From NCBI GenBank assembly GCA_010645155.1, contig JAAGOF010000081.1, forward strand, positions 483,537 through 547,536: 64,000 nt of DNA, given 5' to 3'. Both the position numbers and the translations under genes were made by a program. Within the stretch, counting starts at the first letter, position 1. Each line of letters opens with the position of its first letter. Source of the stretch: Tigriopus japonicus. Its lineage: Eukaryota; Arthropoda; Copepoda; Harpacticoida; Harpacticidae. Positions 35,227 through 47,789 of the stretch are shown in pieces. The notes beneath the pieces were generated by a model, which did no database searches, was not told the origin of the DNA, and worked only from the letters and a program-made list of their open reading frames with translations.

Positions 35227-35458
35227 CAGGGGAAGGCAACAAGTGGGCTGCAGCTCAAGGGTGGTCTTTGGTGGGCCCACGAGCTATGGGGAAAGTCCAA
35301 AATAGTGGAGAGACATCCATAGTACTATACACATGGGCCCAAAGCTTTTTGATCGTTAATCTGGAGCGCTTGAACCTACCAACGTCTGTTTGGTGGTCCC
35401 CTGACAACATGTAATCAAATTTGGTGGGCTTTGACCCAAAAGTGATTGCAAACCCCTG
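35227..35458. repeat. hAT-type MITE, degraded copy
   Basis: Ends CAGGGGAAGGCAAC and the complement of CAGGGGTTTGCAATC. The interior matches the better-preserved copy at 60675-60926 (GAGCTATGGGGAAAGTCCAA, CCCCTGACAACATGTAA). No clean 8-bp duplication is left. Confidence 0.65.
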
Positions 35459-35525
35459 CCCTGACTGATACGACAACAAGATTGGGTTATCGACAAAACT
35501 GTATAAAAATGCAAAGGAAATTTGG

Positions 35526-35680
35526 GAGGAGACGTGGTGTCGTGGTTAGCGCAGTTTCCTATAGTGAGAGAGGTCCCAAGTTCGATTCTCCTCCCCGACC
35601 TTTCTCAAGGAAACTTTTAGACGCTAATCCACACCCACTGACGGAGAATCAATCTGATACCGGACACAAGATTGCTTATC
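35526..35680 (+). repeat. tRNA-like SINE fragment (second SINE family)
   Basis: The plus strand has an A box GTGGTTAGCGCAG (35543 area) and a B box AAGTTCGATTCTCC near 35578-35591, spaced as in a tRNA. The acceptor stem does not pair well and a non-tRNA body follows, so it is a SINE head rather than a functional tRNA gene. Confidence 0.55.
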
Positions 35681-36230
35681 GAAAATGATTTGGAAGATGT
35701 GATGGCTGGTTTCGCTGGCCGGGCGAGGCTCAAACCTCCGACCCTAGCACCCACAATCGAAAAAAACATCCAAGGCAAAATGGGAAATCATTGGCCAAAA
35801 AATGCTAATTGCCTTTCAGTAAAAACCTTTTTTTCTAATTATTAGACTTTATGTGCTGGGCGCATATTTTAATCCACCGCAAACTATTGCATAATCAAGA
35901 GGTATTTTTTTTTATTTTAAATATTGCTATCTCTAGTTTTGACTGAATTTATCCTACGTTCTTGCTAAAGTTTGAAAATAAACAAGAATCCCATTAAGAA
36001 AATAAAGTTCATTATAATGCGACGGAAACATTTTCCAAAAACATTTTTATCTGACAAGACAATTTTTTTCCGATCAAATTTACTTGGGAGTGCTTGTCCG
36101 CTTTCACATCATGTTTGCTTGTTAGTGCATAAGCAAGCAAAATATCATTGATTATACTTGGAAGAAAGACAAAAACCAAATTTCTAGCAAATCATCACTT
36201 TGGGCTAGGGCTTCCCTGTTCTTCCCGATC
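35681..36230. other. Intergenic A-B, unrecognised
   Basis: AT-rich, no coding features. Confidence 0.4.
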
Positions 36231-36234
36231 GGGC

Positions 36235-36335
36235 CGATGCCGTGACTGCCGGACGAAGGCGTGGCCGACCGGGCCGATGCCGTGGCCGACCGGGCCGATG
36301 CCGTGGCCGACCGGGCCGATGCCGTGGCCGACCGA
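36235..36335. repeat. 21-bp GC-rich minisatellite (~4-5 copies)
   Basis: Units of GATGCCGTGGCCGACCGGGCC in tandem, strikingly GC-rich against the AT-rich surroundings. Confidence 0.9.
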
Positions 36336-36470
36336 GTCTTGCTGAAGTCAAGTTTATTTCTAGTCAAACTTATTTTTCTAGTCAAATCTGTGATAATCAT
36401 GTAAACCCTTCTGTGTTATATCTAATGTAATTTATGTATGTTTTTAACTTTATGCCCCCAATATATATGT

Positions 36471-36800
36471 GTTTGTGTGTTATTTTGTTCGTTCTATATC
36501 TATTATTTATTTCATGATTATGTGTATTGTTTCAAAGCTCTTGTGTCAATTCTGCCTATATATATAATCCTCCATGTAAATGAATAAAGTATCTATTCAT
36601 TCACAACACTCGGCCATACTACAATGTCATAGTTCAAATCTGGCAATGGAGTTTGCATCGTAACATTTTCCTATGCGTCTGTTTAATTCCTTCGTTTTAT
36701 GGTGCATGATGGGTTTGTGTGTTATTGTGTTCGTTCTATATCTATTATTCATTTCAAGATTATGTGTATTGTTTCAAAGCTCTTGTGTTAATTCTGCCTG
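36471..36800. repeat. Direct repeat pair of ~88 bp
   Basis: 36471-36558 and 36714-36800 are near-identical (GTTCGTTCTATATCTATTAT..., ATTGTTTCAAAGCTCTTGTG). Diverged relatives of the region to 36990 occur at 44160-44380 in gene B's intron 3. Confidence 0.7.
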
Positions 36801-38495
36801 AAATTTAGGCTCGATTAGATCATACTTAAACAAGATTAGAGTAGAAATTACAAGATTTATACAATTTTTGAAGCAAGTCACGAAACCCAATACTTAAAAA
36901 GTAAAATATGTAAGCATCATTTTTGCTTTTGATCCTGCAATTTCGTCAATCTTCTCTAACATCAACTTTGAAGACAGTTCAAATGATCTCAATATCATGA
37001 AACAAAAACTGGCTTTTCTTGGTTTGCCAATCATTCTAAAATTAAGACATTAATCCGTCCATGGCATTTTCCGGAATGATATCGTGTCCGAAATAAGATA
37101 TACGAGTAGTTCAACGATGAGAATTTATTAAAGGTGGTTTGATAAAACGGCACATGTGTCACGTAGGACGGACAAAATGAGAATGATCGGGAAGGAATGA
37201 AATGAAATGGAAGAGGGGAGAGCACAAAATAGGAAAGCGTTGAACATTGGTCACACAACCTTTATTTATAATCATACCATTTTCCTCTTCACATTTAGAG
37301 CAATTATAAGATAGTCAGAAAATCAAATCAGATGTTCAGTAAATTAAACACAATCTATTTTAAAATTTTACAATCTTTGTACATCTTTAGTACTATTTCC
37401 ATCTTGAAAGCTCCCTTGTTACTGGTCATTGCTTACATCAAGTGTGTCACCCTTCGGATGGAGCAGTTATGTTGTTCCATACTTAATTGTAGCTTAATGA
37501 AGAATTATTTTTTAGATGCATTAGTAAATCTCTATTGTTTGTCCAAGGGTACGATGGACGAAGGGTACATTCTTTCAAAAGCTTTAAACAATTGACATAG
37601 ATAATTTCTGAACTCAAGATTTATGCCATTTGGAGTTTGTCTCAAAACTTAAGTGCAATGATAGTGATATTTAGGCGTCATTTCGTTTTATCTTAAAATT
37701 TCGTCAATCTGTTGCAAAATCTACATAGTTGAAAGACACTTTCAATCATTTCGTTATAACTAAACCAAAAAACTTGGGTTTTTTTTGGTTTATTAATCAT
37801 TTTGAAATTAATCCATTTTAATCGATTAATCCATCATAATCAATCCATAATTCGAATTTTCGAAATTTGGATTTATCCAGAAAGCTCTACTCTGGGCTCA
37901 CTGGGCAGTGTAGTGGTACACGGTGCTCAATTGACTTGGAGACATACATCTTTTTTAAGTTTCAATGATATTTGAGACCAGTTTTGAGGTGAAGAGACAA
38001 TGCCGCATTTGAAATTGAGTTCTGGTAATAGGTCACAGGCCAAATATTGAAGAAATGTCACTTAAATCACATAAATGAATTTTTTTTTTTTCATACAATT
38101 GTTAGGCACACGTGGGTCGCGGGTTGTTTTAAGTATTGGTGAAATCTTTTTTCCATGCAATTTTCAATGGCTATTTTTGAACTACATTCTCGAAGTGCTT
38201 CCCAAATTCTTCAAGCAGAGTTTTCCTCCACGCATCTCTGTCAATTCCCCTGTCAATTTGAGCATCATTTTCACCCGCAAGTCATCACACTGCACGGTTT
38301 AATTAGGCAATGAATTATTAATCCCTTTGATTGTAAGACTGTCTCCTCCTAAAGAAATCACAGGTTCAGTTGTACATTAGAACGTTAACTTTGCTTTTTC
38401 CCCTTGTTACTTCAAATTAACTATGTCTCAATGACTGTCTACGTTGTGAGTGGCAGCAAATGAGACTTCAAATGAGCCAACTTAAAAATCAATGT
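36801..38495. other. Intergenic A-B, last part, upstream of IR gene B
   Basis: Contains ~37938-38045, a single arm of the inverted-repeat element seen at 41654-42190. Otherwise no features. No TATA box was identified near gene B. Confidence 0.45.
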
Positions 38496-38499
38496 CAGT
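38496..38499 (+). promoter_or_regulatory. Conserved CAGT 30 bp before the ATG of IR gene B
   Basis: GTCAGTG with C at 38496, exactly 30 bp upstream of the ATG. In gene B the 27 bases between CAGT and the ATG contain in-frame TGA and TAA, so this stretch is untranslated here. That favours a transcription-start or UTR explanation over coding sequence. Confidence 0.45.
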
Positions 38500-38525
38500 G
38501 AACATAAATCTCTGGAACAACAAAC

Positions 38526-41500
38526 ATGCTACCGGCTCATTTGGATTCGTTAGGCCAAAACATCATTGAAACCATTCACCATAACGTCTTTTTGCCTAAT
38601 TGTACTATAGTTTCGAATATTCCTATTCACTTTCCAGGAATGACCTTTATTTCAATGGATCCAACTAGCAACGATATCAAACTATCTAAAATGGCCGATT
38701 TTATCCACAAAACCACATGGTGTATGGTGGCCATTATTTATCTTGGCAGCAATACAAAATATCCTATTGGTAATTTAGAGACCCTCATTGAGAGAAACGT
38801 CAATTCCAATGTTTTCTTTATTGGAAATATTGACAATCTTGATCTAAAGAAATGGAATCGTCCAGCTGTTATTATTGAGCAACCTGAAAAAGTTAGATCT
38901 GGTTATGTGAGTTCTTTTGAAGAAAATTTGAAAAAGAACCGCCTGAAAGTTCCTTCCTTGTTTCACTTTTTGTGTTTTAGCACGTTCACGTTTATTGTGG
39001 TCGATTAGAGTCGAGTTATTGGCGATTCAATGATAATTTTTGGAATTGGAAGACCGGCTTTGTTCACTCCTATGGATTACGGGGAGAAAATTGCAATCAT
39101 CTTTTGTTTAAACAGACCTTCAAAGTGGCTCATTTTGGATTGATGCCCAATGTATTTTTGGACAAAAATGACGGTAGTGTAACGGGGACTGATGTGGAGG
39201 CTGTCAAGCTTTTGGCGGAAAAGTATAAGATGAACCTGGAATTGCACACTGGATTGGTTGAAACTGTAGCTACAACGGCTGATCCAAATGCCACCCATGT
39301 TTTGGCCAAGGTAAAAAAAAACCTATTTGCCTCACCGTTTATTATTTACTGAAAACTTGTGAGCCAAAATAGTATTATTTTTCAATTATTGGGGAAACAG
39401 TTTTTACTGGGTTTTATTTTGAAGAATTCAAATGCTCATGATTAATAGATTTTAAAGAAACTCAACATTTTTAGCATGGTTAAAAGTCTGATTAAAAATA
39501 GTTTCTTTAAGTTTTCAGAATAGCATTGTTCCAACGATAAGATACTATTTTAATTGATTCCAAGGAATGTATAGCATTATTCAACTTGTCAAAAAGCTGG
39601 GTACGAAGGAGCAATAAAATCGATGTTATATCTGAAAACTAAGACAAAATAATTTTTGGGCAAATAATTTATGAACCATGGAAAAAAACATTTTTACCAA
39701 CTTTTCCGCCCTAGTTAAATCGAGTCAGGGACAAAAAATAGAGATTTTGAGATACAGCATACAGAAAACCGTCCAATCATAAAATTGGCATGTTATGCGT
39801 TTGTGGGCAAATATGTTTTTGAAAGTTTAGTCCAGTATTAATTTTAATGTTCAAGTTAACGTCACCGACCTTGAAATAAAGTTTTTTCTACAACCATCTA
39901 CTATACATATAAAATGGCTTGTTTCTTAACAAGTTGAAAAGACAATTTTGTTATGATTTTCTACACACATTGTATAAAATTTGCTTGATTTTGGTGCATG
40001 GATGGTTAAGCTTACATTTGATACCGTTTTGATTGTCAGGAATGCAAATACACTTCCATAGTCTTAAAAACTTTGCGAATTTTCTCAATTCATTTTTTTA
40101 TTCAAGAACCACTGAATTTCTCTGGACTGGAAGGGTAACGAAAGGTCTCATGATTTCCAGTAGAAACCGTTCAATCATTACGTTACTCTGCAAATGACAC
40201 CCTGCGTATCACAAGAATATGCATTTCAATTTTCAGCTCAATCGAACGTCGGAGTCACAAGATATTGCTCACTCAAAGTTCAGTGCAAATCCTGCCAAGA
40301 ATGAATGAACGAGCCCTTTCTGGTCCTGCTTTATCACAAAAGGGCCAGTTCATTCATTCTCTGCTCTCTTCAGTTTATTAGTTTGAGAAGGCATAACACG
40401 TTGTGTTTTTTTATTGAAAGCCCACCCAACATCAGGCATGATGATGGTAGGTTGAGGCGAAAGAGAAAAGGACAGATAATTATAGAAATATTTTTTGTCA
40501 GGACTTAAAGTCGGTATCCATTTTAGCTCACGGATATCATTTCGGAAAGCTCTCAAGGAGCTCGCATTTTTAATAGAGACAGGAATGCGATTCCAGAGTT
40601 TTGGCATTCTCATGAAGATCGAATGGCGTTTGACTCGGTTTAGGCAAAAGTCTCCACCAATGGGTGGGTGGCCATTCTTCTCGTCATGCGGGCGTTTGAA
40701 GATTGCTCTTCTTGTATAAAGAATGGTCTGGACAAACCATTTAATGGATCTAAGACAATTTCGCAAAACATAATCTAATATGAAAAAATCAGGTCCAACT
40801 CTTTACGACGAGTCCTTAATGAGCAAATTCCTAGTTGCTTTAGCCTCTCGGGGTGCGGAACATTTCGATAAGAAGGAATCCATTTTGTCGCCTTTCTCAA
40901 ATTTGTTCTATGCCTTGTGAGTTTATGAGTCAACATTATTGACCGGGTTCCACACCGGAGCGGAGAACTCTAAAATAAGGCGTATGGTTTTGAATAGACG
41001 AATCCAAATCCCTGAGTTGCGCATGGTAAAAGATCGCCAAAGCATGCAGAGAGTTCTGTTGGCTTTAACAGCAATCACTGAACAGTGAGCAGTGAGTCAG
41101 TCGGGTATCGAAGAAAACTCCAAGATCCTTCTTTTTCTCTGTCACTGTCAATGGCACTTGATTCATGAAGTAATTTGGAGCACCAGGACCATTGCCGCAT
41201 CGATTTTGAGCACGTCACACCTGGCATTTGTTAATGTTGAAGCGCATCTTATTCGTGTTAGCCCAGTTGTATTATTATCTTCTTGAAGCCTGATTTGGTC
41301 TTGGGAACAATGAACTGATCTGCATAGCTTCGCGTCGTCGGCAAATGTCAACAATTTAGATCCATGGGCTGGAGTGAGATCATTTATGAATACGAGAAAA
41401 AAACAAAGGTCCAAGCACACTCCCTTGCGGGACGTCAGACGTAACTTGCTTCCACGTTGAACGGAACCTATTTAGTACCACCCGTTGGCGCCTGTTTACC

Positions 41501-44500
41501 AACCAAACGCGAATCCATTGGCATACCTTGTCCTGAAAACCAGCCTCGAACAATTTCACCAAAAGACTCTAATGGTCGTTGCTATCGAATGTTTTGGGAA
41601 AATTTAAAAATATTACATCGACAGGAGAGCCTCGATCTAAAGATTTGACAGACTTAAAAAGTCATTTTTAAGTTCCAAAAACGTTTGAGACCACTTTTGA
41701 GGTGTTTTTTTAATACTGCATAAAGATTTGAAATCTGTTAATTAGGTCACGGGCAAAAATACGTTATAAGATCATTCAAAACATACTTACAGATAACTGT
41801 TAGAAAATTTTCTTCAATCCAATCTTCAAGTAGTCTTATGGGTACCTACCTAAATCTACCTAAAATATTATCGAAATCTACTCAGCCATTTGTCTAAATT
41901 GATGTAATGACCCTCTTGTTTGGTCCTTTGAAAATGCTGATTAAAGGCCATTGAAAATAGATCCATGAAATAGATTACCAAAATATTTATAAACAACATT
42001 GCTTTTACTACATCTAAGACTTTAGTCAAAGAAATTTTTCAAATATTTATTTTTAAGTGCGTTTTAAGGAATACAACAGAGTTTTTGCTCGTGACCTATT
42101 TAACCGAAATCAAATAAATGTTCTGCATTGCATTCACATCTCAAAAGTGATCTCAAAAGTTTTTGGAATTTAAAAATGACTTCCCGAGCTCAAAAACACA
42201 CCGTGATAACTTTTCACTCCTGGATTCGATTGAGCTAAAATTTGAAAGACGTACAAAAGTTTACTGAATACAATGAAAATTCTCGTTAGCAGAAGAACAC
42301 GATTGAATTAATCCTGCAGGAAATCATAATTCTCATCGTTAGCCTCCCATTCCAGGAATTCAGTGCTTTCTGTCCCAAGAATTAGATTGAATTAGCGATG
42401 GTAAACTTTTTCACGTGTTGGCGACAATTTTTTTCATTTTTCCCCTTAAAACCCTCAACAATACGTTTATGGTGGGCGTTACTCAGGATCTTCAACTAGC
42501 TCGGAAAGAAATGATTTGGGTATCGTTGGAACCACCTTTTTTCTCCGGGTCCAAAAATAAAACTTAATCAGCCAATAAACGCCCGCATCTGGATATTGGT
42601 GGAACATGGGCTTGAAATAGTTAACTCTCGACCAAGACAGATGGAGCTTCACGAACCGTTGGAAAACAGATGGCGCAATAGATGAGCGGCCCCAGAGCTT
42701 ACACTTCATACTTATTTGAACAAAAGAATTGAATTGTTCATGCTGCCTTGCACGTGAATTATCATTTCTTTTACATGATTTTGTTTTTGAATTTGGCTCA
42801 CTTAAAAATAGCAATTGAGCAAAAAAGTACCTTTTGTTACATCTCTAGTTGCTAAATGCAGCCCTCTTATTTTTCCAGGTTTACAGGGGTGAATTTCAGG
42901 CCGTCATGCCAGGATTGCAATTTTTGTACAATAATGTTTTCTTTGATCTCTCCACCTATCTTTTGTTCTCTCAATTGAGATATGTCACAAGAGTGCCTCA
43001 AAAGACTGTGGCCTTTGGAAATGTGACTCGAGGATTCGACCAAATCAGCTGGATTGCAGTTTGTATCACTTTGGCTGCATTTTCGGTCACGTTCAAATTC
43101 ATCTTTCATGTTTACAAGTTCAAGATCGAAGACCCAGATTTAACCAGAAACCCCGGAAACCCTATTGATTTCTTTTTGCTCACTTTCACCGCTTTTGTTG
43201 AGCCACAGAAACTTAATTGGTTTCCTTTATGGTCAACAGGTAAGCTTTGGTTCTAACGTAGAAGGCATTCATGTGTAAAGCATAAAACATGGTTTTATGA
43301 AAATTCCCCTTTTGGTAGTGCGATCCGAGGATATCGTGAAATAATTGATTGAGGACACACATAAGCTGATAATATTCTTGGCTTTCCTGCTTTTCATAAA
43401 ATCAATCCGGTTCAAGAATACCACCTGACATTGAAAGTAACTGGTCAGATCATAGCATCAAGCAGTTAAGTTATAAAGTTTTGAAGAAGATAAGCCACAA
43501 AAATATCAGCAATATGTTTTATTATGACTAGTCTTGGTCAACACTAGGGCTTCGTTGGATTAGTGGATTAATCCCTTAATGCATTTTTTCAAACGGATTA
43601 ATCGAACAAAACAAAAACATGCTTCTTCCGTTTTATTGTGCTTTTTCTGATCAATTTACAAAGTTTCATCTGATACAGCTTGAAATTGAAGCAAAAGACT
43701 TATGAAGCAAACAAACGGACATTCTTGTACAAGGAAAAACTCTCAAAAATAATCTTGGAATGATAAATTCGTGCTAATGAATTGTGAGTGTGTCTTGAAT
43801 GACTCAGGATGGGAAATGAAATGTACGAAAAAACAAAGGCAAGTTTCGGCAATTCAACAACAGTTTAATGTGCAACACCTGAGGCTAGTTTTTTAGACGC
43901 AAAAATCGATCTCAAGATCGGACTTAGGGTACTAAAGTACGATCTTAAGATCGATCTTTGCGTCTAAAAAACTAGCCTCTGCTCTCTGCAGGATCTTTCT
44001 TGAAGCTCTTAACATGAAAAATTAGAAGGCGAACAGTCTCTTATGAATCTGGAAATCCTAACTGAATGAATTTCCCTATCTATGTTTTTGTTGCAATTCT
44101 GTTTCTTTTGTATCCATCTGGCAAACGAATATGCACAATGTTCCATGAACCTGTTTCATTTACCTCTTTTTATGGTGCTTGATGAGTTTGCTTGTGTTTT
44201 TTTGGGTTCAAATCACTCATTCAATTCATTTTAGTCCACAATTTCATGGTTTTGTGTATGGTCCTGACACTTATAAAGAAAATCTGATAATTTAAAAATT
44301 AATAGGAAAGCATCATTAATGCTTTGATCCCACAATTTTGTCAAGCTTCTCTAAGATTAGGTTTGTTTGAAGATGGTTCCAATCATCCCGTTATAGTTAA
44401 AAAAAGATGTTTTTTAGTATATACATCAATTTAAAATTAAGGCAATAACCCATCCGTATTTCTATATATACGTAATCCTGTTTGATTAATCTGGATTAAT

Positions 44501-46060
44501 CTTGTTCAAATAATCCGGATTAATCCTGTTCAAATAATCCGGATTAATCTTGTTCAAATAATCCGGATTAATCCTGTTCAATTAAACATGTTCGATTAAT
44601 CCTGGTCGATTAATCGTGTTCGATAAATCCTGTTCGATAAATCCGGATAAATCCTGTTCAATAAATCCGGATAAATCCTGTTCGATAAATCCTGTTCAAT
44701 AAATTCGGATTAATCCTGTTCGATAAATCCGGATAAATCCTGTTCGATAAATCCTGTTCGATAAATCCTGTTCAATAAATTCGGATTAATCCTGTTCGAT
44801 AAATCCGGATAAATCCTGTTCGATAAATCCGGATAAATCCTGTTCGATAAATCCGGATTAATCCTGCTCGATAAATCCGGATTAATCCTGTTCGTTAAAT
44901 CCGGATTAATCCTGCTCGTTAAATCCGGATTAATCCTGTTCGATTAATCCGGGAATCCTTAGCCAACACCAACTTAAGCACGTAGCCAATCACAACCAAT
45001 TCATACACAGTTGGGTAGGAAATTTTGGGTTATTTGTGTAAAAACTCGGCAGGCAATTTTGCAGCGTCCCTGCTCATTTTTGGTGACTGATATTAAGATT
45101 ATCCAACAATTACGTTTCAAATAAGGATCGCAAAATATATAGACATTCCTTGCCAAAGATTTTTCAATTGAATAATTAATTCTTGGTGGTTAAATAAGTG
45201 ATGTTGCCTAAACCGTTACTCTGCTCCAAAAAAGGAGTGTGACGACATCAAGATTGATTGTGCAGTTGTTATGTTAAGGGTTCAAGAAGATAAAATATTC
45301 ATCTTTAATATTGAACCCTTCCTTAGGTAAATTCACAACCCTTTTGTGGTCACTATTTGCCCTCCTGGTGGTGAGTTTCTACACTTCAAATCTCAGAACA
45401 AACTTGATTGCTCCCAGTTTGGAGCCTAAAATCAACAGTCATTGGGATGTACTCATGCATGACAAGACTGTTCATGTTGATAACCTCTTGATATTTCTTC
45501 TTGAGCTCAGAGTGTCGACACTGTTTGACGAAGTCCTTCGGGAAGTCAAAAACAAAGGAACATGGTACACCCCAACCGTACCTCGGGAACTTATAGAACC
45601 CCACATCAAAATGGCTGCATTGGAGCATGGTGATGTGTTTGTGGCCACTGAACAGAATATCCTCTATACCTATTTATTTGAAAAGGATTTGGGATTCCAC
45701 AACCTAAGGATATCTGATGACAGCCTGGTTAATTTTTATACTTGTCTTCGCCTGACAAAATACTCTCCTTACACTCCTGATGTCAATAGGATGTTCACCA
45801 CGTACCAAGAATCCGGTTTATCCGAAAGGATGCTTAATAAGCCCATTCCCATAAGTGCTTTGCCTTCAACAATGTCCAACTCCAATTATGAATCATCGGA
45901 CAAATTACAGATGAGCATGGAAATGTTGTGGACACCAATTATCATCTTGTTGGCTGGATTTTCGATTGGCATCCTAATCTTTTTGTTCGAGGTTTCAAAA
46001 GCACGTTTCGAGAAGAACGAGAATGGTCAACCTAACACAATACTCAAAATGAATATTTGA
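38526..46060 (+). CDS. Divergent ionotropic (IR/iGluR-like) receptor B, four exons
   Basis: Exons 38526-38906, 38981-39310, 42879-43239 and 45327-46060, phases 0, 0, 1, 601 aa, no internal stop. Same domain plan as A: N-terminal domain (LDSLGQNIIETIHHNVFLPN), S1 (FKVAHFGLMPNVFLDKNDGS), M1 (SWIAVCITLAAFSVTFKFIF), pore (FFLLTFTAFVEPQKLNWFPL), M3 (LLWSLFALLVVSFYTSNLRT), S2 with YTYLFEKDLGF and RLTKYSPYTPDVNRMF, M4 (LWTPIIILLAGFSIGILIFL), and the longest cytoplasmic tail of the three (FEKNENGQPNTILKMNI). Exons 1 and 2 are closer to gene C than to A. Introns are 74 bp, 3.6 kb and 2.1 kb. The larger ones hold LINE and satellite sequence. The ligand cannot be predicted. Confidence 0.9.
39311..40235. 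other. IR gene B intron 2, first part, unrecognised
   Basis: AT-rich, no recognised element until the hairpin repeat. Confidence 0.4.
40236..40400. repeat. Hairpin repeat, second copy
   Basis: The hairpin at 40299-40358 (GAATGAATGAACGAGCCCTT and complement) matches 24780-24841. The CTCAATCGAACGTCGGAGTC flank is the inverted form of the 24885 flank. Confidence 0.65.
40350..41650 (-). pseudogene. LINE reverse-transcriptase relic in IR gene B intron 2
   Basis: Minus strand: FEAGFQDKVCQWIRVWLVNRR...DVPQGSVLGPLFF (41380-41562), LLTFADDAKLCRSV with the FADD motif (~41330), then ERLKQLGICSLRTRRKELDL (~40840) and LWNRIPVSIKNASSLRAFRN (~40560). Frame changes and stops show it is dead. It is 5'-truncated. 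Confidence 0.85.
41654..42190. repeat. Inverted-repeat element with ~110-bp arms
   Basis: The left arm (AAAAAGTCATTTTTAAGTTC..., TTGAGACCACTTTTGAGGTG, TAGGTCACGGGCAAAAAT) is mirrored at 42085-42180 (TGCTCGTGACCTATTTAACC..., TTTGGAATTTAAAAATGACT). A lone arm also occurs at 37938-38045. Confidence 0.7.
43240..44475. other. IR gene B intron 3, first part
   Basis: Contains the palindrome at 43881-43979 and, at 44160-44400, a diverged copy of the 36660-36990 intergenic repeat. No coding features. Confidence 0.5.
43881..43979. repeat. 99-bp palindrome
   Basis: GAGGCTAGTTTTTTAGACGC... is mirrored by GCGTCTAAAAAACTAGCCTC, with an inner ATCGATCTCAAGATCG stem. A near-perfect foldback, likely a minimal MITE. 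Confidence 0.85.
44480..44955. repeat. Tandem satellite in IR gene B intron 3 (GATAAATCCGGATTAATCCTGTTC type)
   Basis: About 20-35 units built from two ~12-bp half-units, (C)GATAAATCCTGTT and CCGGATTAATCC, arranged as 12-, 24- and mixed-order repeats. The units contain the self-complementary core TCCGGA. Confidence 0.95.
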
Positions 46061-46139
46061 TGTACAGTACCATACGATTATTATTTTTCATGTTAAGAGC
46101 TTTCCTATTCCCTTGTTAATATACATATTTATGCTCCCA

Positions 46140-46960
46140 GGCTCTTGCCCCGGTTTTCCTTTACATGATGCGTCGCATCTTGGATCATGTCAAGTTTTCA
46201 TCCTCATTAAAAGTAGCTCATGTTCCAATTTTTGAAGGTGGAGATAAGTCGCTCCCTGGTTATTATAGGCCCATTTCTCCGACTTTCACCATTGCCAAGG
46301 GTTTTGAAAAGATGATGAAGTCCAGGCTTGTAGATTATCTGGAAGTCCATGATACAATTCGTCTTGGACAACACGGATTTCTACCACACTGTTGTACAGT
46401 CTTTGTTTGGTTGGTTTGACCATAATTGGTTAACCATATAGAGCAAACTATTGAAGGGCTTGAAAGTTACGAGTCAGTTGATGTAGTCTACTTTGACTTT
46501 GTTAAGGCCTTTGACAAGGTAGATCACGGACGAGCTTTTGCTCGATCGACTCAATGAATTTGATATCCAGGGTAAGGTCCAAAATTAGATTGGAAGCTTT
46601 ATTGGTGAAAGGAACCAGATGGTTATGGCTGGGGGGTCATTTAATGGCATCAATGATGTCAAGAAAGGTGCTCCTCAAGTTTGCATTTGAGGTCCGCTCC
46701 TTTTTTTCTTCCTCATTGCTCCCCGTCAGAAGTTATGAACAAAAGCCAGTATTTCTTCATATTCAAATGGCACGAAGTTTGTATGTGGAAGGAATGATCA
46801 GGACTCTGCAAGTCTAATCGATGACTTACCTAGTTCAAACAATGAAGTCCTACTTTCTTCTTTCACCCAATGGTCTTCGTCGGGAGAATATAAGAGCTGA
46901 TCCTCTAGCACCTTTTGAGGCAAGGTTAGATATTACTTAAATACTATTCCTGATCCTGAT
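46140..46960 (+). pseudogene. LINE reverse-transcriptase relic
   Basis: Plus strand: LKVAHVPIFEGGDKSLPGYYRPIS...FEKMMKSRLVDYLEVHD...GQHGF (46165-46419), then VYFDFVKAFDKVDHG (~46490). Frameshifts throughout. It lies just 3' of IR gene B and is the better-preserved relative of 9930-10880. Confidence 0.85.
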
Positions 46961-47785
46961 ATTTCCGATCGGAAAAGTAACTTCTATCAATAGCCAATTT
47001 TCAAAATACTACATAGTGAGCAAATTTTTGTCATGCTGATATGGCGAGGAAGACAGATATTTCTCACTTTATTTATGCAAAGCAATGTCCTCAAACATTA
47101 GGTGTGCTTAAATATGTCATTTCATCCAATTTTAGGTTTATTTTTGCAGGATGTCCAATGAATAAACTTCAATGACATCAAAACCTGACCAACCAGTTTT
47201 CGGAAGAGTGTTCACACAACGAAGATTTGAAAAATTAGTCAAGATCTGGTTAAATCTGATCCTTAGTGTGTTTAAAGCACTCAAGCAGATATTTCCTTTG
47301 TTTGTTCCTCAAAATGTGTTACTCCTTATGGACTTGTGATTAATTGATTCCCACTAGATGTAAAAAGTACCTTGCACTTTTGTCAGCGGCATAACAAATG
47401 ACTCCGGTCCTTATCATTTTATCTTAAAATCATATTCTTACAATCGTCATTATTGAGACTCGGTTTGAAATTGATATGTATGGTATTGTCCCATATGTTT
47501 TTCTCTCCATCAACATTTTAACAAGTCAGAGTTTGATTATTGATCAAAATTCAGATTAAGACTAACTCCAAAGTACTTCCATTGGGATTATTAATTAAAC
47601 TAGAAAAAGATGACTTGAAATTGACTTTCTCAGTGTTGTAAGGAGTTATTAGCCTCAAATTGGAACATACGTGTCAGTTTACTTTTGATGAAATGATTTT
47701 GATGAAAATAAATGGATTTGCATAACAAAGTACGTCGTCTCATCGTATCATGAGTTGTGATAAAGAACCGAAACTGCATTTTGAT
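46961..47785. other. Intergenic B-C, unrecognised
   Basis: No coding or named repeat features were seen. Confidence 0.4.
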
Positions 47786-47789
47786 TCGT

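Noticed and set aside
35526..35600. Functional tRNA gene
   Set aside because: A/B boxes are tRNA-like, but the acceptor stem does not pair properly and a SINE-like body follows.
44480..44955. CRISPR-like array
   Set aside because: The units are contiguous with no unique spacers. It is a eukaryotic satellite.
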